This document shows, in pieces, positions 39,733-48,887 of a stretch of 64,000 bases of DNA. The DNA comes from Hyphomicrobiales bacterium (GTDB taxonomy: Bacteria; Pseudomonadota; Alphaproteobacteria; Rhizobiales; Rhizobiaceae), in the NCBI GenBank assembly GCA_900472785.1, contig UCJH01000013.1:90845-154844 (forward strand), given 5' to 3'. The notes beneath the pieces were generated by a model. The model was not told the origin of the DNA, did not search any database, and was given only the letters and a program-made list of their open reading frames with translations. How positions within the stretch are numbered: position 1 is the stretch's first letter; every line of letters starts with the position of its first letter. Both the position numbers and the translations under genes were made by a program.

Positions 39733-41091
39733 TTACTTGATCGCTTCCCAGGCCTTCTGGATACCGTCGGCAACATCAGCGGACGACTTGCCGCCGACAT
39801 AGTCGATCATGCCGGTCCAGAATGCACCCGCACCGATCTTGCCGGGCATCAGGTCGGAGCCGTCGAAGCGGAAGGTCGTCGCATTGAGCAGGATCTCGCC
39901 CTGCTTCTTCATCGGACCGTTGGCATAGGCATCCTTGTTGGCGCTCTTCAGCGGCGTCAGGAAGCTCGACTGCGCCATCCAGACTTCATGCGCGATCGGC
40001 GTCTGAAGGAACTCGATGAAGGCGCGCGAAGCCGGCGTGTCCTTGGTGATCATGGCGAGCGTGCCGGCACCGAGGACGGGATTGCCGAGATCCGGCTTGC
40101 TGGCATAGGGCGGCATGTAGAAGAAATCCGCATCCTCGCCGACGACCGTGCCTTCCGGGAAGAACGACGGAACGAAGGACGCCTGGTGATGCAGGTAGCA
40201 CTTCGGCGGCGACGAGAAGAGACCCTTCGGGCTGTCGCGGAAGTCTGTGGAGGCAACGGCAGCGGCGCCACCGGCGACGAACTTGTCGTTCTTGGCAAAC
40301 CAGCCGAATTCGTCGATCGCGCCGGTCACGGCAGCATCGGTGAACGGCAGAGCATTGGTGACCCACTTGTCATAGGTTTCGGCCGGCTGCGTGCGCAGCA
40401 TCATGTCCTCGACCCAGTCCGTTGCTGGCCAGCCGGTCGCACCGCCGGAGCCCAAACCGATGCACCAGGGCGTACCACCATCGGCCACGATCTTTTCGGT
40501 CAACGCCTTGAGGTCTTCCATGGTCTTGGGGACTTCATAGCCGGCGTCCTCGAAGTTTTCCGGCACGTACCAGACCAGCGATTTCACGTCGATCTTGTAG
40601 GGGAACGCGTAAAGGGCGGCCGTGCCGTCCTTGCCCTTGTAGGTCGAAAGGTCGACCCAGGACTGACCAGCTGCATAGTTTTCGAGAAGCCATTTCTGGG
40701 TGTCTTCGCCAAGCGGCGTCAGATAGCCCTTCGAGGCGAGATCGGCGATGAGACCCGGCTGCGGCAGCACGGCGACATCCGGCGGGCTGCCCGCCTGGGT
40801 GTCGATGACGATCTGCTGCTCGTAGTTTTCCGAGGACGAATACTTGACCTCCGCGCCGGTGGCATCACGGAAATAGTCGAGTACGGATTCGACCAGCGTC
40901 TGGTCTTCGCCGCGCCAGGGTCCGAAGATGGTCAGCGTCTGACCCTTCAGGTCGTGACCCTTCTTGAATTCCTCATAGCTCGCCCAGTTGAACTTGGCGT
41001 CTTCGCCCGGCTTGAACTTGAGTTCCGCCGCATGCGCCGCTCCAGCCATCAATGCCAGCGCCGCCACTCCCATTGCGAATGATCTTTTCAC
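39733..41091 (-). CDS. aglE: Alpha-glucoside periplasmic binding protein AglE
   Basis: A 452-residue solute-binding protein. The signal peptide reads MKRSFAMGVAALALMAGAAHAAE with cleavage after AHA. The mature protein has the type 2 periplasmic fold (TLTIFGPWRGEDQTLVESVLDYFRDATGAEVKY in outline). It delivers alpha-glucosides to AglFGK. Translation starts at a GTG behind GGGAGGA. It is the first gene of the operon, and a perfect palindromic LacI-type operator lies 63 bp upstream of the start codon. Confidence 0.95.
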   Translation of the reverse strand: MKRSFAMGVAALALMAGAAHAAELKFKPGEDAKFNWASYEEFKKGHDLKGQTLTIFGPWRGEDQTLVESVLDYFRDATGAEVKYSSSENYEQQIVIDTQAGSPPDVAVLPQPGLIADLASKGYLTPLGEDTQKWLLENYAAGQSWVDLSTYKGKDGTAALYAFPYKIDVKSLVWYVPENFEDAGYEVPKTMEDLKALTEKIVADGGTPWCIGLGSGGATGWPATDWVEDMMLRTQPAETYDKWVTNALPFTDAAVTGAIDEFGWFAKNDKFVAGGAAAVASTDFRDSPKGLFSSPPKCYLHHQASFVPSFFPEGTVVGEDADFFYMPPYASKPDLGNPVLGAGTLAMITKDTPASRAFIEFLQTPIAHEVWMAQSSFLTPLKSANKDAYANGPMKKQGEILLNATTFRFDGSDLMPGKIGAGAFWTGMIDYVGGKSSADVADGIQKAWEAIK

Positions 41092-41153
41092 GTCATTTTC
41101 CTCCCTGAAGGCCCGACCCTGACGGAGGCGGGCAGAATATCAATGCGCCAAAA

Positions 41154-41169
41154 TTCAAAGCGCTTTGAA
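41154..41169. promoter_or_regulatory. Palindromic operator upstream of aglE
   Basis: TTCAAAGCGCTTTGAA is a perfect 16-bp palindrome with the central CG of LacI/GalR-family operators. It lies between aglE and the divergent aglR. The core CAAAGCGCTTTG recurs exactly at 41361-41372. Confidence 0.8.
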
Positions 41170-41360
41170 GTTGCTAACAAACCATTGCCAAGGGGGGCTC
41201 GTCAAGGGATTTTCCCCTTTGCGACGCAAGAGCCTGATTTTTAATGCATCGCAGCGCATTTTTGCGCCGCAACCAAGGCAATTTTTCTTTGAGGACAAGA
41301 AAGCCGATGGTACAGAACGAAAGGCGAATTGTTTAAAAACGACAAAAACCAATTAGAAAT

Positions 41361-41372
41361 CAAAGCGCTTTG
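41361..41372. promoter_or_regulatory. Second copy of the AglR-type operator, just before aglR
   Basis: CAAAGCGCTTTG is a perfect 12-bp palindrome identical to the core of the site at 41154-41169, centred about 22 bp before the chosen aglR ATG. It suggests autoregulation, and the 205-bp distance between the two sites would allow looping. Confidence 0.75.
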
Positions 41373-41388
41373 GGAGACTGCGCGCGTT

Positions 41389-42420
41389 ATGGGCGTGAAT
41401 CTAAAACAGCTGTCGGAGATGCTCGGCCTGTCGCAGACGACGGTTAGCCGCGCCCTGAACGGCTATCCCGAGGTCAACGCCGAAACACGGCAGAGAGTGC
41501 TCAAAGCCGTTCAGACGACAGGCTATCGGCCGAACCGGGCGGCGCAAAGGCTTGCAACCGGCCGCGCCGGCTCGATCGGCCTTGTCATGCCGATCGCTGC
41601 CGGCATCGATTCCGACGTGCATTTCGGCGAATTCCTGGCGGGCCTTGCCGAGGAATCCGTCAAGCACGACTTTCACTTCGTCCTCAATCCCAGCACGCCC
41701 GAGGAGGAGGAAACGACCTTCCGCCGGCTCGCCGCCAGCGGCAATGTCGATGCGCTGTTTCTTGCCTATATGCGCGCCAGCGATCCTCGGATTTCGATCC
41801 TCAAGTCCCTGTCCATTCCCTTCCTCGTTCATGGCCGCACCATGGATGGCCCGGCGGACTACCCGTTTCTCGACATCGACAATACCGGCGCCTTCTACGA
41901 TGCCACGCGACTGCTCATGCAACTGGGCCATACACGGCTGGCACTACTCAACGGCCCGGATTATCTGGCTTTCTCGCAACGACGAAAAAAGGGAATGCTG
42001 CGAGCCCTTTCGGAACGCGGGCTTAAGCTCGACGAAAACCTGGTGCACCACTCCTTCATGACCGACGAACATGGCTATCGCAGCATGCTGCGCTTTCTGG
42101 AGCAGGAAAACCCGCCGACGGCGGTGCTCTGTTCCTCGACGGTGCTGGCGCTTGGCGCGGTGCGCGCCATCAACCGCGCCGGCCTACAGATCGGCCGCGA
42201 CATTTCGCTCATCGCCCATGACGACGTGCTGCCGATGCTGAAACCGGAAAATTTCACCGTACCATTGACCACGACACGTTCGTCACTGCGGGCAGCCGGC
42301 GCGCGCATCGCCGCCCGGCTGATCTCCCGCATTCTGAAAACGGCTGATTATCCCGATCAGGAGCTCTGGCGCACCGAACTGATCGTGCGTGCCTCCACAG
42401 GGCCTGCACCCCGCGCCTGA
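41389..42420 (+). CDS. aglR: LacI-family transcriptional regulator AglR
   Basis: A 343-residue repressor-type protein. The LacI helix-turn-helix and hinge read LKQLSEMLGLSQTTVSRALNGYPEVNAETRQRVLKAVQTTGYRPNRAAQRL in outline. A periplasmic-binding-like sugar domain follows, ending in conserved RTELIVRASTGPAPRA. It is divergent from the agl operon and should respond to alpha-glucosides. The frame opens at a TTG at 41329, but that would put the second operator inside the coding region. The ATG at 41389 fits LacI N-termini, although its GGGAG is somewhat distant (12 bases). Confidence 0.92.
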   Translation: MGVNLKQLSEMLGLSQTTVSRALNGYPEVNAETRQRVLKAVQTTGYRPNRAAQRLATGRAGSIGLVMPIAAGIDSDVHFGEFLAGLAEESVKHDFHFVLNPSTPEEEETTFRRLAASGNVDALFLAYMRASDPRISILKSLSIPFLVHGRTMDGPADYPFLDIDNTGAFYDATRLLMQLGHTRLALLNGPDYLAFSQRRKKGMLRALSERGLKLDENLVHHSFMTDEHGYRSMLRFLEQENPPTAVLCSSTVLALGAVRAINRAGLQIGRDISLIAHDDVLPMLKPENFTVPLTTTRSSLRAAGARIAARLISRILKTADYPDQELWRTELIVRASTGPAPRA

Positions 42421-42449
42421 TCGGAGGCAGTCCCGGCCGCAATAAACTT

Positions 42450-43349
42450 TTAGAATTTCGGCGCCTTTCGGCCGGCCTTTCGGTATGCGGCGATGACGGT
42501 GTTGGCCATCAGCATGGCGATCGTCATCGGCCCGACACCGCCCGGAACCGGAGTGATGACGCCGGCCACATCCGCGCATTCGGCAAAAGCGACGTCGCCG
42601 ACCATGCGGGATTTCCCCTCGCCCTTTTCAGGCGCGGCGATACGGTTGATGCCGACATCGATTACCGTGGCACCCGGCTTCACCCAATCGGCCTTGACCA
42701 TCTCCGCGCGGCCGACGGCAGCGACCAGAATATCGGCATTGCGGCAGACGGAAGCGAGATCCTTCGTGCGCGAGTGGGCGATGGTCACTGTCGCATTGGC
42801 GGCAAGCAGAAGCTGGCCCATCGGCTTGCCGAACAGGGTGGAGCGGCCGATCACCACGGCGTTCAGGCCCGACAGGTCCTCGCCATGCACGCGGCGCACG
42901 AAGACCATCGACCCAGCCGGCGTGCACGAGACGAGACCGCCTTCGAGATCGCCGGTCGCCAGCTTCCCGGCATTGACGACATGCAGGCCGTCGACATCCT
43001 TTTCCGGCAGGACAGACTGGATGATCGGCTCGGAATTCAGATGCTTCGGCAGGGGGAGCTGGACGAGAATGCCGTGCAGCGAGGGATCGGCGTTGAGCGT
43101 CTGCACGAGGGCGGCCAGTTCTTCCTGTGTCGTCTCCTCCGGCAGCGTATGCTGGACGGAAGTGAAGCCGCATTCCTTGGCCATCTTGCTCTTCGAGGAG
43201 ACGTAGGCGTGGCTTGCCGGATCATTGCCGACGATCACCACCGCGAGACCCGTCTGGACGCCGGTTTCCTTCTGCAGCAATTCCGAAGCCGTCTTGACGG
43301 CCTCGATCACGGATCCTGCCACTTCTTTGCCATCAATCACGGTCGCCAC
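42450..43349 (-). CDS. folD: Bifunctional methylenetetrahydrofolate dehydrogenase/cyclohydrolase
   Basis: A 299-residue FolD enzyme interconverting methylene-, methenyl- and formyl-tetrahydrofolate. The catalytic Lys lies in [30 protein letters not shown] and the dinucleotide-binding [17 protein letters not shown] are conserved, with [16 protein letters not shown] at the C-terminus. It starts at a GTG behind GGGGGAG and is convergent with aglR. Length is normal. Confidence 0.96.
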   Translation of the reverse strand: MATVIDGKEVAGSVIEAVKTASELLQKETGVQTGLAVVIVGNDPASHAYVSSKSKMAKECGFTSVQHTLPEETTQEELAALVQTLNADPSLHGILVQLPLPKHLNSEPIIQSVLPEKDVDGLHVVNAGKLATGDLEGGLVSCTPAGSMVFVRRVHGEDLSGLNAVVIGRSTLFGKPMGQLLLAANATVTIAHSRTKDLASVCRNADILVAAVGRAEMVKADWVKPGATVIDVGINRIAAPEKGEGKSRMVGDVAFAECADVAGVITPVPGGVGPMTIAMLMANTVIAAYRKAGRKAPKF

Positions 43350-43565
43350 GGCGCTTCTCCCCCGATGTTCGTCTTCTCGTCATCCACTGTAGTTTTCACC
43401 GAAAACCACGATGGCCTCAATGCGTCCTATGCTGTCCCGATTGAATAAATACAAGCGTGGCGCAATGCCGCCTTGAGCCTTGGGCAGCAAAGAACAATCA
43501 TTTTCTCTCACAAATGCAAGGATGTCCAAACGGGATGATGCTTAAAAATCAGACATGCGGTACGA

Positions 43566-45713
43566 CTAGTGTCCCGTGCCCGTTCTCTGGCGGACATAGT
43601 GCTCGACCCTTGATCGGAGTGCCCGCAGGTCGTCTCGAACCTGAGATACCCCTGCGTCTCTCGGCTCTTCCGGATAATAGGCATGCGGCACGGCACCGCG
43701 CGCGGCAAGAGCCGCTTCCGCATGATGCGGCGACGGCATGACCGAACGTGCCACCCTCTGGCGGCGGATCGGCTCCTGCGCGATGGGTTCCTCAGGTAGG
43801 CAACGGCGTCGGTCAGGATCATCGTCCCGGCCTGGCGGGTCCCGTTCCGGCGGAAAATCCATCGAACGGCCGGACTGGGTGATGGTGGAACGCAGGCTTC
43901 TGTAGATACCCAGAAGAACCCCAAGACCAAGCCCGCCCATCAAGCCTGCCATCAGGCCGCCGATGGCGATCAGCTTGCGGGACGGTCCTTTCGGCTGCAA
44001 CGGCGGTTCCGCCGACGAGACCACCCGGATGTTCTTCGATGTCAGCTTTTCTTCCTGCCCGGTTTCGCTGGCGCGCTTCAGGAAGGATTCGTAGATCGAG
44101 CGCGTTGCTGCGGCCTTGCGCTCGAGCTCTCGCAGTTCGACGAAACCTTGCGACGAATTCACCTGCCGCGATTTCTGCACCGCCAGCTGGCGGACCAGAT
44201 CCTGCTCCGTGCGCTTTGCACGCTCCAGCTCCGTTTTCGTTGTCGCCGCGACGCGGCGCAATTCGTTGCCGATCTCGGTGCGCGCCACTTCGAGCGATTG
44301 TGCCGCGGCAAGCCTTTGCGGGTGACGCGGTCCAAGGCTGGTTTCAAGCGCGCCCAGCTGTGCCCGTGCCGAGGAATACTGCTTGCGCAACTCGGCCAGG
44401 GTCGCCGAGCCAAGTTCCTCCGGATAGGCGCCGCTCAAGACATCGTTCAACTGGATCTTCGTCGCAACATCGGCCTTGGCCTGTGCGTCGGCAATCCGGC
44501 TGCGAACGATGCCGACCTGATCGTTGAGCGCCAGCAACTGCTTGTCGGAAATCAGTTCGCCGGATGCCCCGACGATATCGTTGTCCGCCTTGTATTTCTC
44601 GACCGCGTTCTCAGCCTTGTCCAGTTCCTTGCGCAAGTCTGCCAAACGGCTGTCGAGCGCTGCGGTGGTACGCTGGAAGAAGCCGGATTGTGCCGCCGAT
44701 TCTTCATTCAGGAAGGTTGCGACGATGCGATTGGCGATCAACGCGGATTTCGCCGCATCCCTTGTTTCGACCTCGATCGTCACGATGAAGGTTTTCGGAT
44801 CGCGCGAAACGGTGACGGCATCGCTCAGTTTTTCCAGCGTACGCGCGCCGATGCCAGCACTTGCAGCGGGAGCGGGCTGCGCCTTGTCGCCGGAGACCAG
44901 TTCGCCGATGACACCGATGCCTGTTGTCAAGCTTCCCTCGCCGGCGGTCGCACCACCAAACTCCGGATCGCGATCAAGCCCCAGGTCGACCGCGACCTTC
45001 TCAAGCACGGTCCGCGAGCGGAGAACTTCCAGCTGGCTGTCGACGAGGGCAAGGATCGCTTCGGTCGCAAGGCTTGCCTTGGAGAGATCGGAATCCGTCA
45101 GGCGAACTTCGCGGGGATCCACATAGAGTTTGCTTTCAGAAACATAGACGCTGGGCGTCGCGATGGCGAGCAGCACGCCGCCGATGGCGCCGAGAACCGT
45201 CGTCGCAAGGATTGCACTGCGCAACTGCCATACGGAGCCGACGATCATGCCGATGTCGATCAGCGGCCGCTCCCTGCCTGAGCCCTGATCGCTCACCGGT
45301 TCGAATGCAAAGGTGTTCTCTGCCGCAACGGGATTCCTCGTCCGCGACATGTCCGTCGCCGGCTCGTCGATGTCCGATCTCCGGACTTTACCGGCAGACG
45401 ACTCGCCATTCAGCCAACGGGTCAACCGATTTCCACCGGCCGTTCTGCCGGCATGCGCCTCCGCTGACGTCTGCGGCTGCGATCGTCGCCCAGCTGCAGC
45501 CGCACCGCTGAATTGTTGGTGGAAATCCGACGCCCTTGCCCGGGCCGGGCGGATGCCGGGCGGCTTTTCCGCATCGGCAGCGATGCGATCAAGCAGGGAG
45601 CCGGCGCCCTTTGCATAACCGGCGGACCCACGCGCAGGCTGGCCCTCGCCCGATGCGAGGTCGAGCAGGGAACGGCGAGGAGCAGGCCGCTTTTTATCTA
45701 CCGGATCGAACAT
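43566..45713 (-). CDS. Wzz/GumC-type polysaccharide chain-length/export protein without kinase domain
   Basis: A 715-residue inner-membrane protein. A long Pro/Ala/Arg-rich cytoplasmic N-terminus (about 1-150) precedes the Wzz domain with membrane segment 1 (about 165-188, SAILATTVLGAIGGVLLAIATPSVY). A periplasmic coiled coil follows (about 340-570) with a GNVR-type region, then membrane segment 2 (about 595-615, RKLIAIGGLMAGLMGGLGLGVLLGIYRS). The C-terminal 95 residues are polar and lack Walker motifs, so unlike ExoP/Wzc it has no tyrosine-kinase module. It should govern export or chain length of the polysaccharide made by the genes that follow. It is divergent from the flippase gene. Confidence 0.85.
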   Translation of the reverse strand: MFDPVDKKRPAPRRSLLDLASGEGQPARGSAGYAKGAGSLLDRIAADAEKPPGIRPARARASDFHQQFSGAAAAGRRSQPQTSAEAHAGRTAGGNRLTRWLNGESSAGKVRRSDIDEPATDMSRTRNPVAAENTFAFEPVSDQGSGRERPLIDIGMIVGSVWQLRSAILATTVLGAIGGVLLAIATPSVYVSESKLYVDPREVRLTDSDLSKASLATEAILALVDSQLEVLRSRTVLEKVAVDLGLDRDPEFGGATAGEGSLTTGIGVIGELVSGDKAQPAPAASAGIGARTLEKLSDAVTVSRDPKTFIVTIEVETRDAAKSALIANRIVATFLNEESAAQSGFFQRTTAALDSRLADLRKELDKAENAVEKYKADNDIVGASGELISDKQLLALNDQVGIVRSRIADAQAKADVATKIQLNDVLSGAYPEELGSATLAELRKQYSSARAQLGALETSLGPRHPQRLAAAQSLEVARTEIGNELRRVAATTKTELERAKRTEQDLVRQLAVQKSRQVNSSQGFVELRELERKAAATRSIYESFLKRASETGQEEKLTSKNIRVVSSAEPPLQPKGPSRKLIAIGGLMAGLMGGLGLGVLLGIYRSLRSTITQSGRSMDFPPERDPPGRDDDPDRRRCLPEEPIAQEPIRRQRVARSVMPSPHHAEAALAARGAVPHAYYPEEPRDAGVSQVRDDLRALRSRVEHYVRQRTGTGH

Positions 45714-45899
45714 GAAAGGCCCTGCATGCGCATCAAAAGCGCGGAAATTTTCAAATATGAAAACAGGCTAAGTTTTTATGGAAAATAAATCGTTAATGCC
45801 GACGGAAGAACAGCTGCGGCAGAACGCCTCGATAGTGGTTTTCAAACTGCTCTTTAAGCTTTAGCGATTAAAAACGGCACAGCCACAGGAAGCGCCCGC

Positions 45900-47168
45900 T
45901 TGATCACCTTCACCCGTACCCTCTATTCCCGGCACAGCGCTGTCATACACGCCTATCTGTCGATGACCGGTGGCTCGGCAGGCCGGCTCGTTCTGTCGCT
46001 CGTTTATTTCATCTGCGTTGCGAATGGCCTTTCGATCGCGGAATTCGGACTGTTCTCCACCGCTTCGGCGACCGGGATCATGATTTCCCGCGTGCTTGCC
46101 TTCGGCTTCATGTCGCCGCTCTACCGCGTGGCGACCGTCAAGCCAAGGCTGGTCGGCACCTACAGCCTGGGATTTGCCGCCGGCGCCCTCCTTTCCCTGC
46201 CGCTGATCGTCGCATTGGCGCTCGCAGTTTATTATGCGGTGTTCGCGCAGGACATGGCGCTTTGGGTCTTTGCCGCCTTCATGGCGGCGGAAATCCTGTT
46301 CTGGCGTGGGCTGGAAGTCGTCGTCATCGTGCTCAACGGTCTCGGCCGTTTCGGCCGGGCGGCGCTTCTGGTGGTGGTCGGCACCGGCATACGCACCCTC
46401 GCGGCACTCGCCTTTTCCCTGCCCCACGGCGCTGCGTCGCTGGCAACGTGGTCGCTGCTCTATCTCACGGCCAATGCCGTTTGCTTGGCGATCGCCCTGA
46501 TCCTGTTCTTTCCGAAAGTGCGGCTACGCTGGCGGCCTAAACTTTATCTCCGCCGCTGGGCGGATTCGGTCACGGTTGCCGGGGCCGAAGTGCTGTTCTA
46601 CGTGCAGTCGGAATTCGACAAGATCGCTGTTCTGGCGATCGGCGGCCCGGAAGTCTCGGGCATTTATGCCATCATTATGCGGCTTGCCGACCTGACCGCC
46701 CTGCCCGTGCGCTCCTTCAATACACTTCTCGTGCAGAAAATCATGCGTACGCCGGAGACGATCGGCTCCTGGCGGCTCCGGCTGATCCTCGAGGCGCTGA
46801 TCGCCGCCGTCTCCTGCGCCGCCATCACCGCGATGGCGGTCTATCTCAGGATTATTCCAAACGGGCTCGGCAACAATGTCGCGCAGGTGGCCCCGTGGCT
46901 GATGGCGGTGCTTCTGGTGCCGGCCTTCCGCAACCTCGTCGAGTATCACTCCGAGCTGCTTTACGCGACCGGCCACACCATACGCAGAATTTTCAACCTC
47001 GTGGTGGCCGGCGTGCTGAAGGTCGCGCTGCTGGCCGCGGTCCTGAAAACCAGCACGGATGTCTCGCACTGGGCGCCATTGCTCAACGGCGTCTACCTAG
47101 CGCTGTATGCAGCATCCTTTGTCCTGACCTACATCGCCTTGCGAAAACCGATGGGCCGCGTGATCTGA
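45900..47168 (+). CDS. Polysaccharide flippase, Wzx-like
   Basis: A 422-residue integral membrane protein with about 12 predicted helices and the MOP-superfamily N-terminal pattern (SAGRLVLSLVYFICVANGLSIAEFGLFSTA). Such proteins flip undecaprenyl-linked oligosaccharides across the inner membrane. It starts at a TTG with CAGGAAGCG upstream; the ATG at 45963 is the next candidate but would remove part of the first helix region. It is divergent from the Wzz-like gene and convergent with the glycosyltransferase cluster. Confidence 0.8.
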   Translation: MITFTRTLYSRHSAVIHAYLSMTGGSAGRLVLSLVYFICVANGLSIAEFGLFSTASATGIMISRVLAFGFMSPLYRVATVKPRLVGTYSLGFAAGALLSLPLIVALALAVYYAVFAQDMALWVFAAFMAAEILFWRGLEVVVIVLNGLGRFGRAALLVVVGTGIRTLAALAFSLPHGAASLATWSLLYLTANAVCLAIALILFFPKVRLRWRPKLYLRRWADSVTVAGAEVLFYVQSEFDKIAVLAIGGPEVSGIYAIIMRLADLTALPVRSFNTLLVQKIMRTPETIGSWRLRLILEALIAAVSCAAITAMAVYLRIIPNGLGNNVAQVAPWLMAVLLVPAFRNLVEYHSELLYATGHTIRRIFNLVVAGVLKVALLAAVLKTSTDVSHWAPLLNGVYLALYAASFVLTYIALRKPMGRVI

Positions 47169-47181
47169 AGACGAACGGGAT

Positions 47182-48060
47182 TTAGGCTGCTTTTTCCAGG
47201 AGAACATTGCGGATGTCGGCGAGATCGTGGCCGACGAAGGACTGCACGCCGATGCCGATCTGGTGCGGTTCCATGTCGTTCATGAACTGGCGAAGGCCGC
47301 CGATATCGCACGGGTAGCTGTCGTCGAACCACAGCACGTGGCAGAGCCCTTCGGGCGAAGCCCGATGTCCGGCGCCCATCAAAACTTCATCGACGAAGCG
47401 GCCGTAGATCATGCATTCCGAAAACTGCCGTGACCGAAGGATTGCCCGAACCCAACCGCGGCCATGCAGCCCCTCGATATGATCGAGCAATGCCCGGCAG
47501 GTATCGCTGCGCCAGGCAATCAACGTGCTGATGTAGTCATTGGCCGGAAGAACATAGGGACCGATGCCCAGCAGGCGGTCGGAATGTCCCAGCCAGTCGA
47601 GATGATTGGAGCGCATCACCGCGCCGACACCGCCATCGCGGCGATAGAGCGTCAGGCGATCGCCCTGCCAGAGATCAGCTGGATCGAAATCCCGCAAAAG
47701 GACGACATCCGAATCGACCGCGAACATCACCGGTTCTTCGATGTGGCGCGCCAGCGCCAGGCGCCGCAGCTGCTGCACATGCCAGCCGCGCAACGGCAAG
47801 CTGTAAGGGCTGACCCACATCTTGCGCCGGCCGGCCGACATCGGATCCGGCATGGCGACCAGCCAGGACGGCAGGAGATCGCGCTCGTCGATGATCCTGC
47901 GTCGCGGCCCTTCCAGCTGGCGAAACAGCACAACGTCGCAGGAGGCCACCAGGATGTAGTGGACCCAGTCGCCTTTCATCCGCGCATCGACGCTTTCGCA
48001 CATCAGGCGGCAGCGATCGAAGTCGTTGACATAGGAAGCTGTTACGACAGCAGTACGCAT
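47182..48060 (-). CDS. Glycosyltransferase-like protein (DUF6492-like)
   Basis: A 292-residue soluble protein. RTAVVTASYVNDFDRCRLMCESVD at the N-terminus and FAVDSDVVLLRDFDPADLW at about residues 113-131 give a GT-A-like fold with a DSD metal motif. It resembles the rhizobial family I know as DUF6492, often found in polysaccharide loci. The ATG at 48060 has AGGTGGA upstream; the longer frame to 48228 overlaps the preceding gene. It is the last gene of a three-gene minus-strand operon, 11 bp after the WecG-like gene. Confidence 0.7.
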   Translation of the reverse strand: MRTAVVTASYVNDFDRCRLMCESVDARMKGDWVHYILVASCDVVLFRQLEGPRRRIIDERDLLPSWLVAMPDPMSAGRRKMWVSPYSLPLRGWHVQQLRRLALARHIEEPVMFAVDSDVVLLRDFDPADLWQGDRLTLYRRDGGVGAVMRSNHLDWLGHSDRLLGIGPYVLPANDYISTLIAWRSDTCRALLDHIEGLHGRGWVRAILRSRQFSECMIYGRFVDEVLMGAGHRASPEGLCHVLWFDDSYPCDIGGLRQFMNDMEPHQIGIGVQSFVGHDLADIRNVLLEKAA

Positions 48061-48071
48061 CCATCCACCTG

Positions 48072-48887
48072 TCAGAAAAACCCGGAGCCGGCAGGCCGCG
48101 AAGCCGCGCGCGTGGCTTTCGCGCCACCTACGAGTTTGTGGCGCAGGATATGGTATATGAAAACAGGGTTGCCAAAGATGTAACGGCGCCACAGGCGGCC
48201 CGGCTCGTGAACCAGCCGGTGCAGCCATTCGAGGCGCAGGCCGCGCACGGTTTCGGACGCACGGGGAACCTCACCGGCCATGAAGTCGAACAGGGCGCCG
48301 ACACTCATGACCAGGCGCGCATGTCCTGGGCCGACATGACGGTCGATCCACTTTTCCTGCTTCGGACTGCCCATCGCAACAAGCAAGATATCCGGCTGTG
48401 CGGCGCGAACCCGGGCCATGACCTCATCCGAGTCGGCGATATCGAAATAACCGTCCGCAACCGGGATGAACTCGTGCCACGGCGTATGCTTGCGGAAATT
48501 CTCCGCTGCTCTCGCCAGCACCGACGGCGACGCGCCGATCATCGCGATGCGTTTCGGCTGCGTCATGTAGGTCATCAAAGCCGGGACGAAATCGGTGCCG
48601 TTGAGATTGGCCGGAAACATGCGGCCGTGGAACAGCCAGGACGCGATGTCGACGCCATGACCATCCGGCAACACCACCTGGCGGCTGAGCACGGCCCGAT
48701 ATTCCGGGTCCTTCATCATCAGATTGGCATTGTTGGCATTGAGAAAGGAAATGACGGTCTGGCCGATCGGCATCGAGGCGAGTTCGTCGGCAAAGGCCAA
48801 GGCATCCGCCCAGCCGAAATCGCACACCGGAAGATCAAGGATCGGACGTTGGGATGCGACGATGGACGTTCCAGAAAACAGGTTCAC
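48072..48887 (-). CDS. WecG/TagA/CpsF-family glycosyltransferase
   Basis: A 271-residue GT26 family enzyme that typically adds a ManNAcA, ManNAc or glucosyl residue to an undecaprenyl-linked acceptor. The signatures FLNANNANLMMKDPEYRAVL, LPDGHGVDIAS, NGTDFVPAL, LLVAMGSPKQEKWID and VGALFDFMAGEVPRA are all present. Translation starts at a GTG whose GTGA overlaps the stop of the upstream glycosyltransferase by 4 bases, indicating coupling, and GGGAGG lies upstream. Confidence 0.9.
   Translation of the reverse strand: MNLFSGTSIVASQRPILDLPVCDFGWADALAFADELASMPIGQTVISFLNANNANLMMKDPEYRAVLSRQVVLPDGHGVDIASWLFHGRMFPANLNGTDFVPALMTYMTQPKRIAMIGASPSVLARAAENFRKHTPWHEFIPVADGYFDIADSDEVMARVRAAQPDILLVAMGSPKQEKWIDRHVGPGHARLVMSVGALFDFMAGEVPRASETVRGLRLEWLHRLVHEPGRLWRRYIFGNPVFIYHILRHKLVGGAKATRAASRPAGSGFF

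Noticed and set aside
43566-43870. Possible frameshift at the 3' end of the Wzz-like gene, given the Pro/Arg-rich tail
   Set aside because: The tail ends in a plausible helical segment (VRDDLRALRSRVEHYVRQR), and the alternative frames give no better protein, so an intact kinase-less tail is more likely.
45778-45864. 28-codon plus-strand frame upstream of the flippase gene, possible leader peptide
   Set aside because: There is no Shine-Dalgarno and no attenuator-like hairpin after it, so it cannot be separated from chance.
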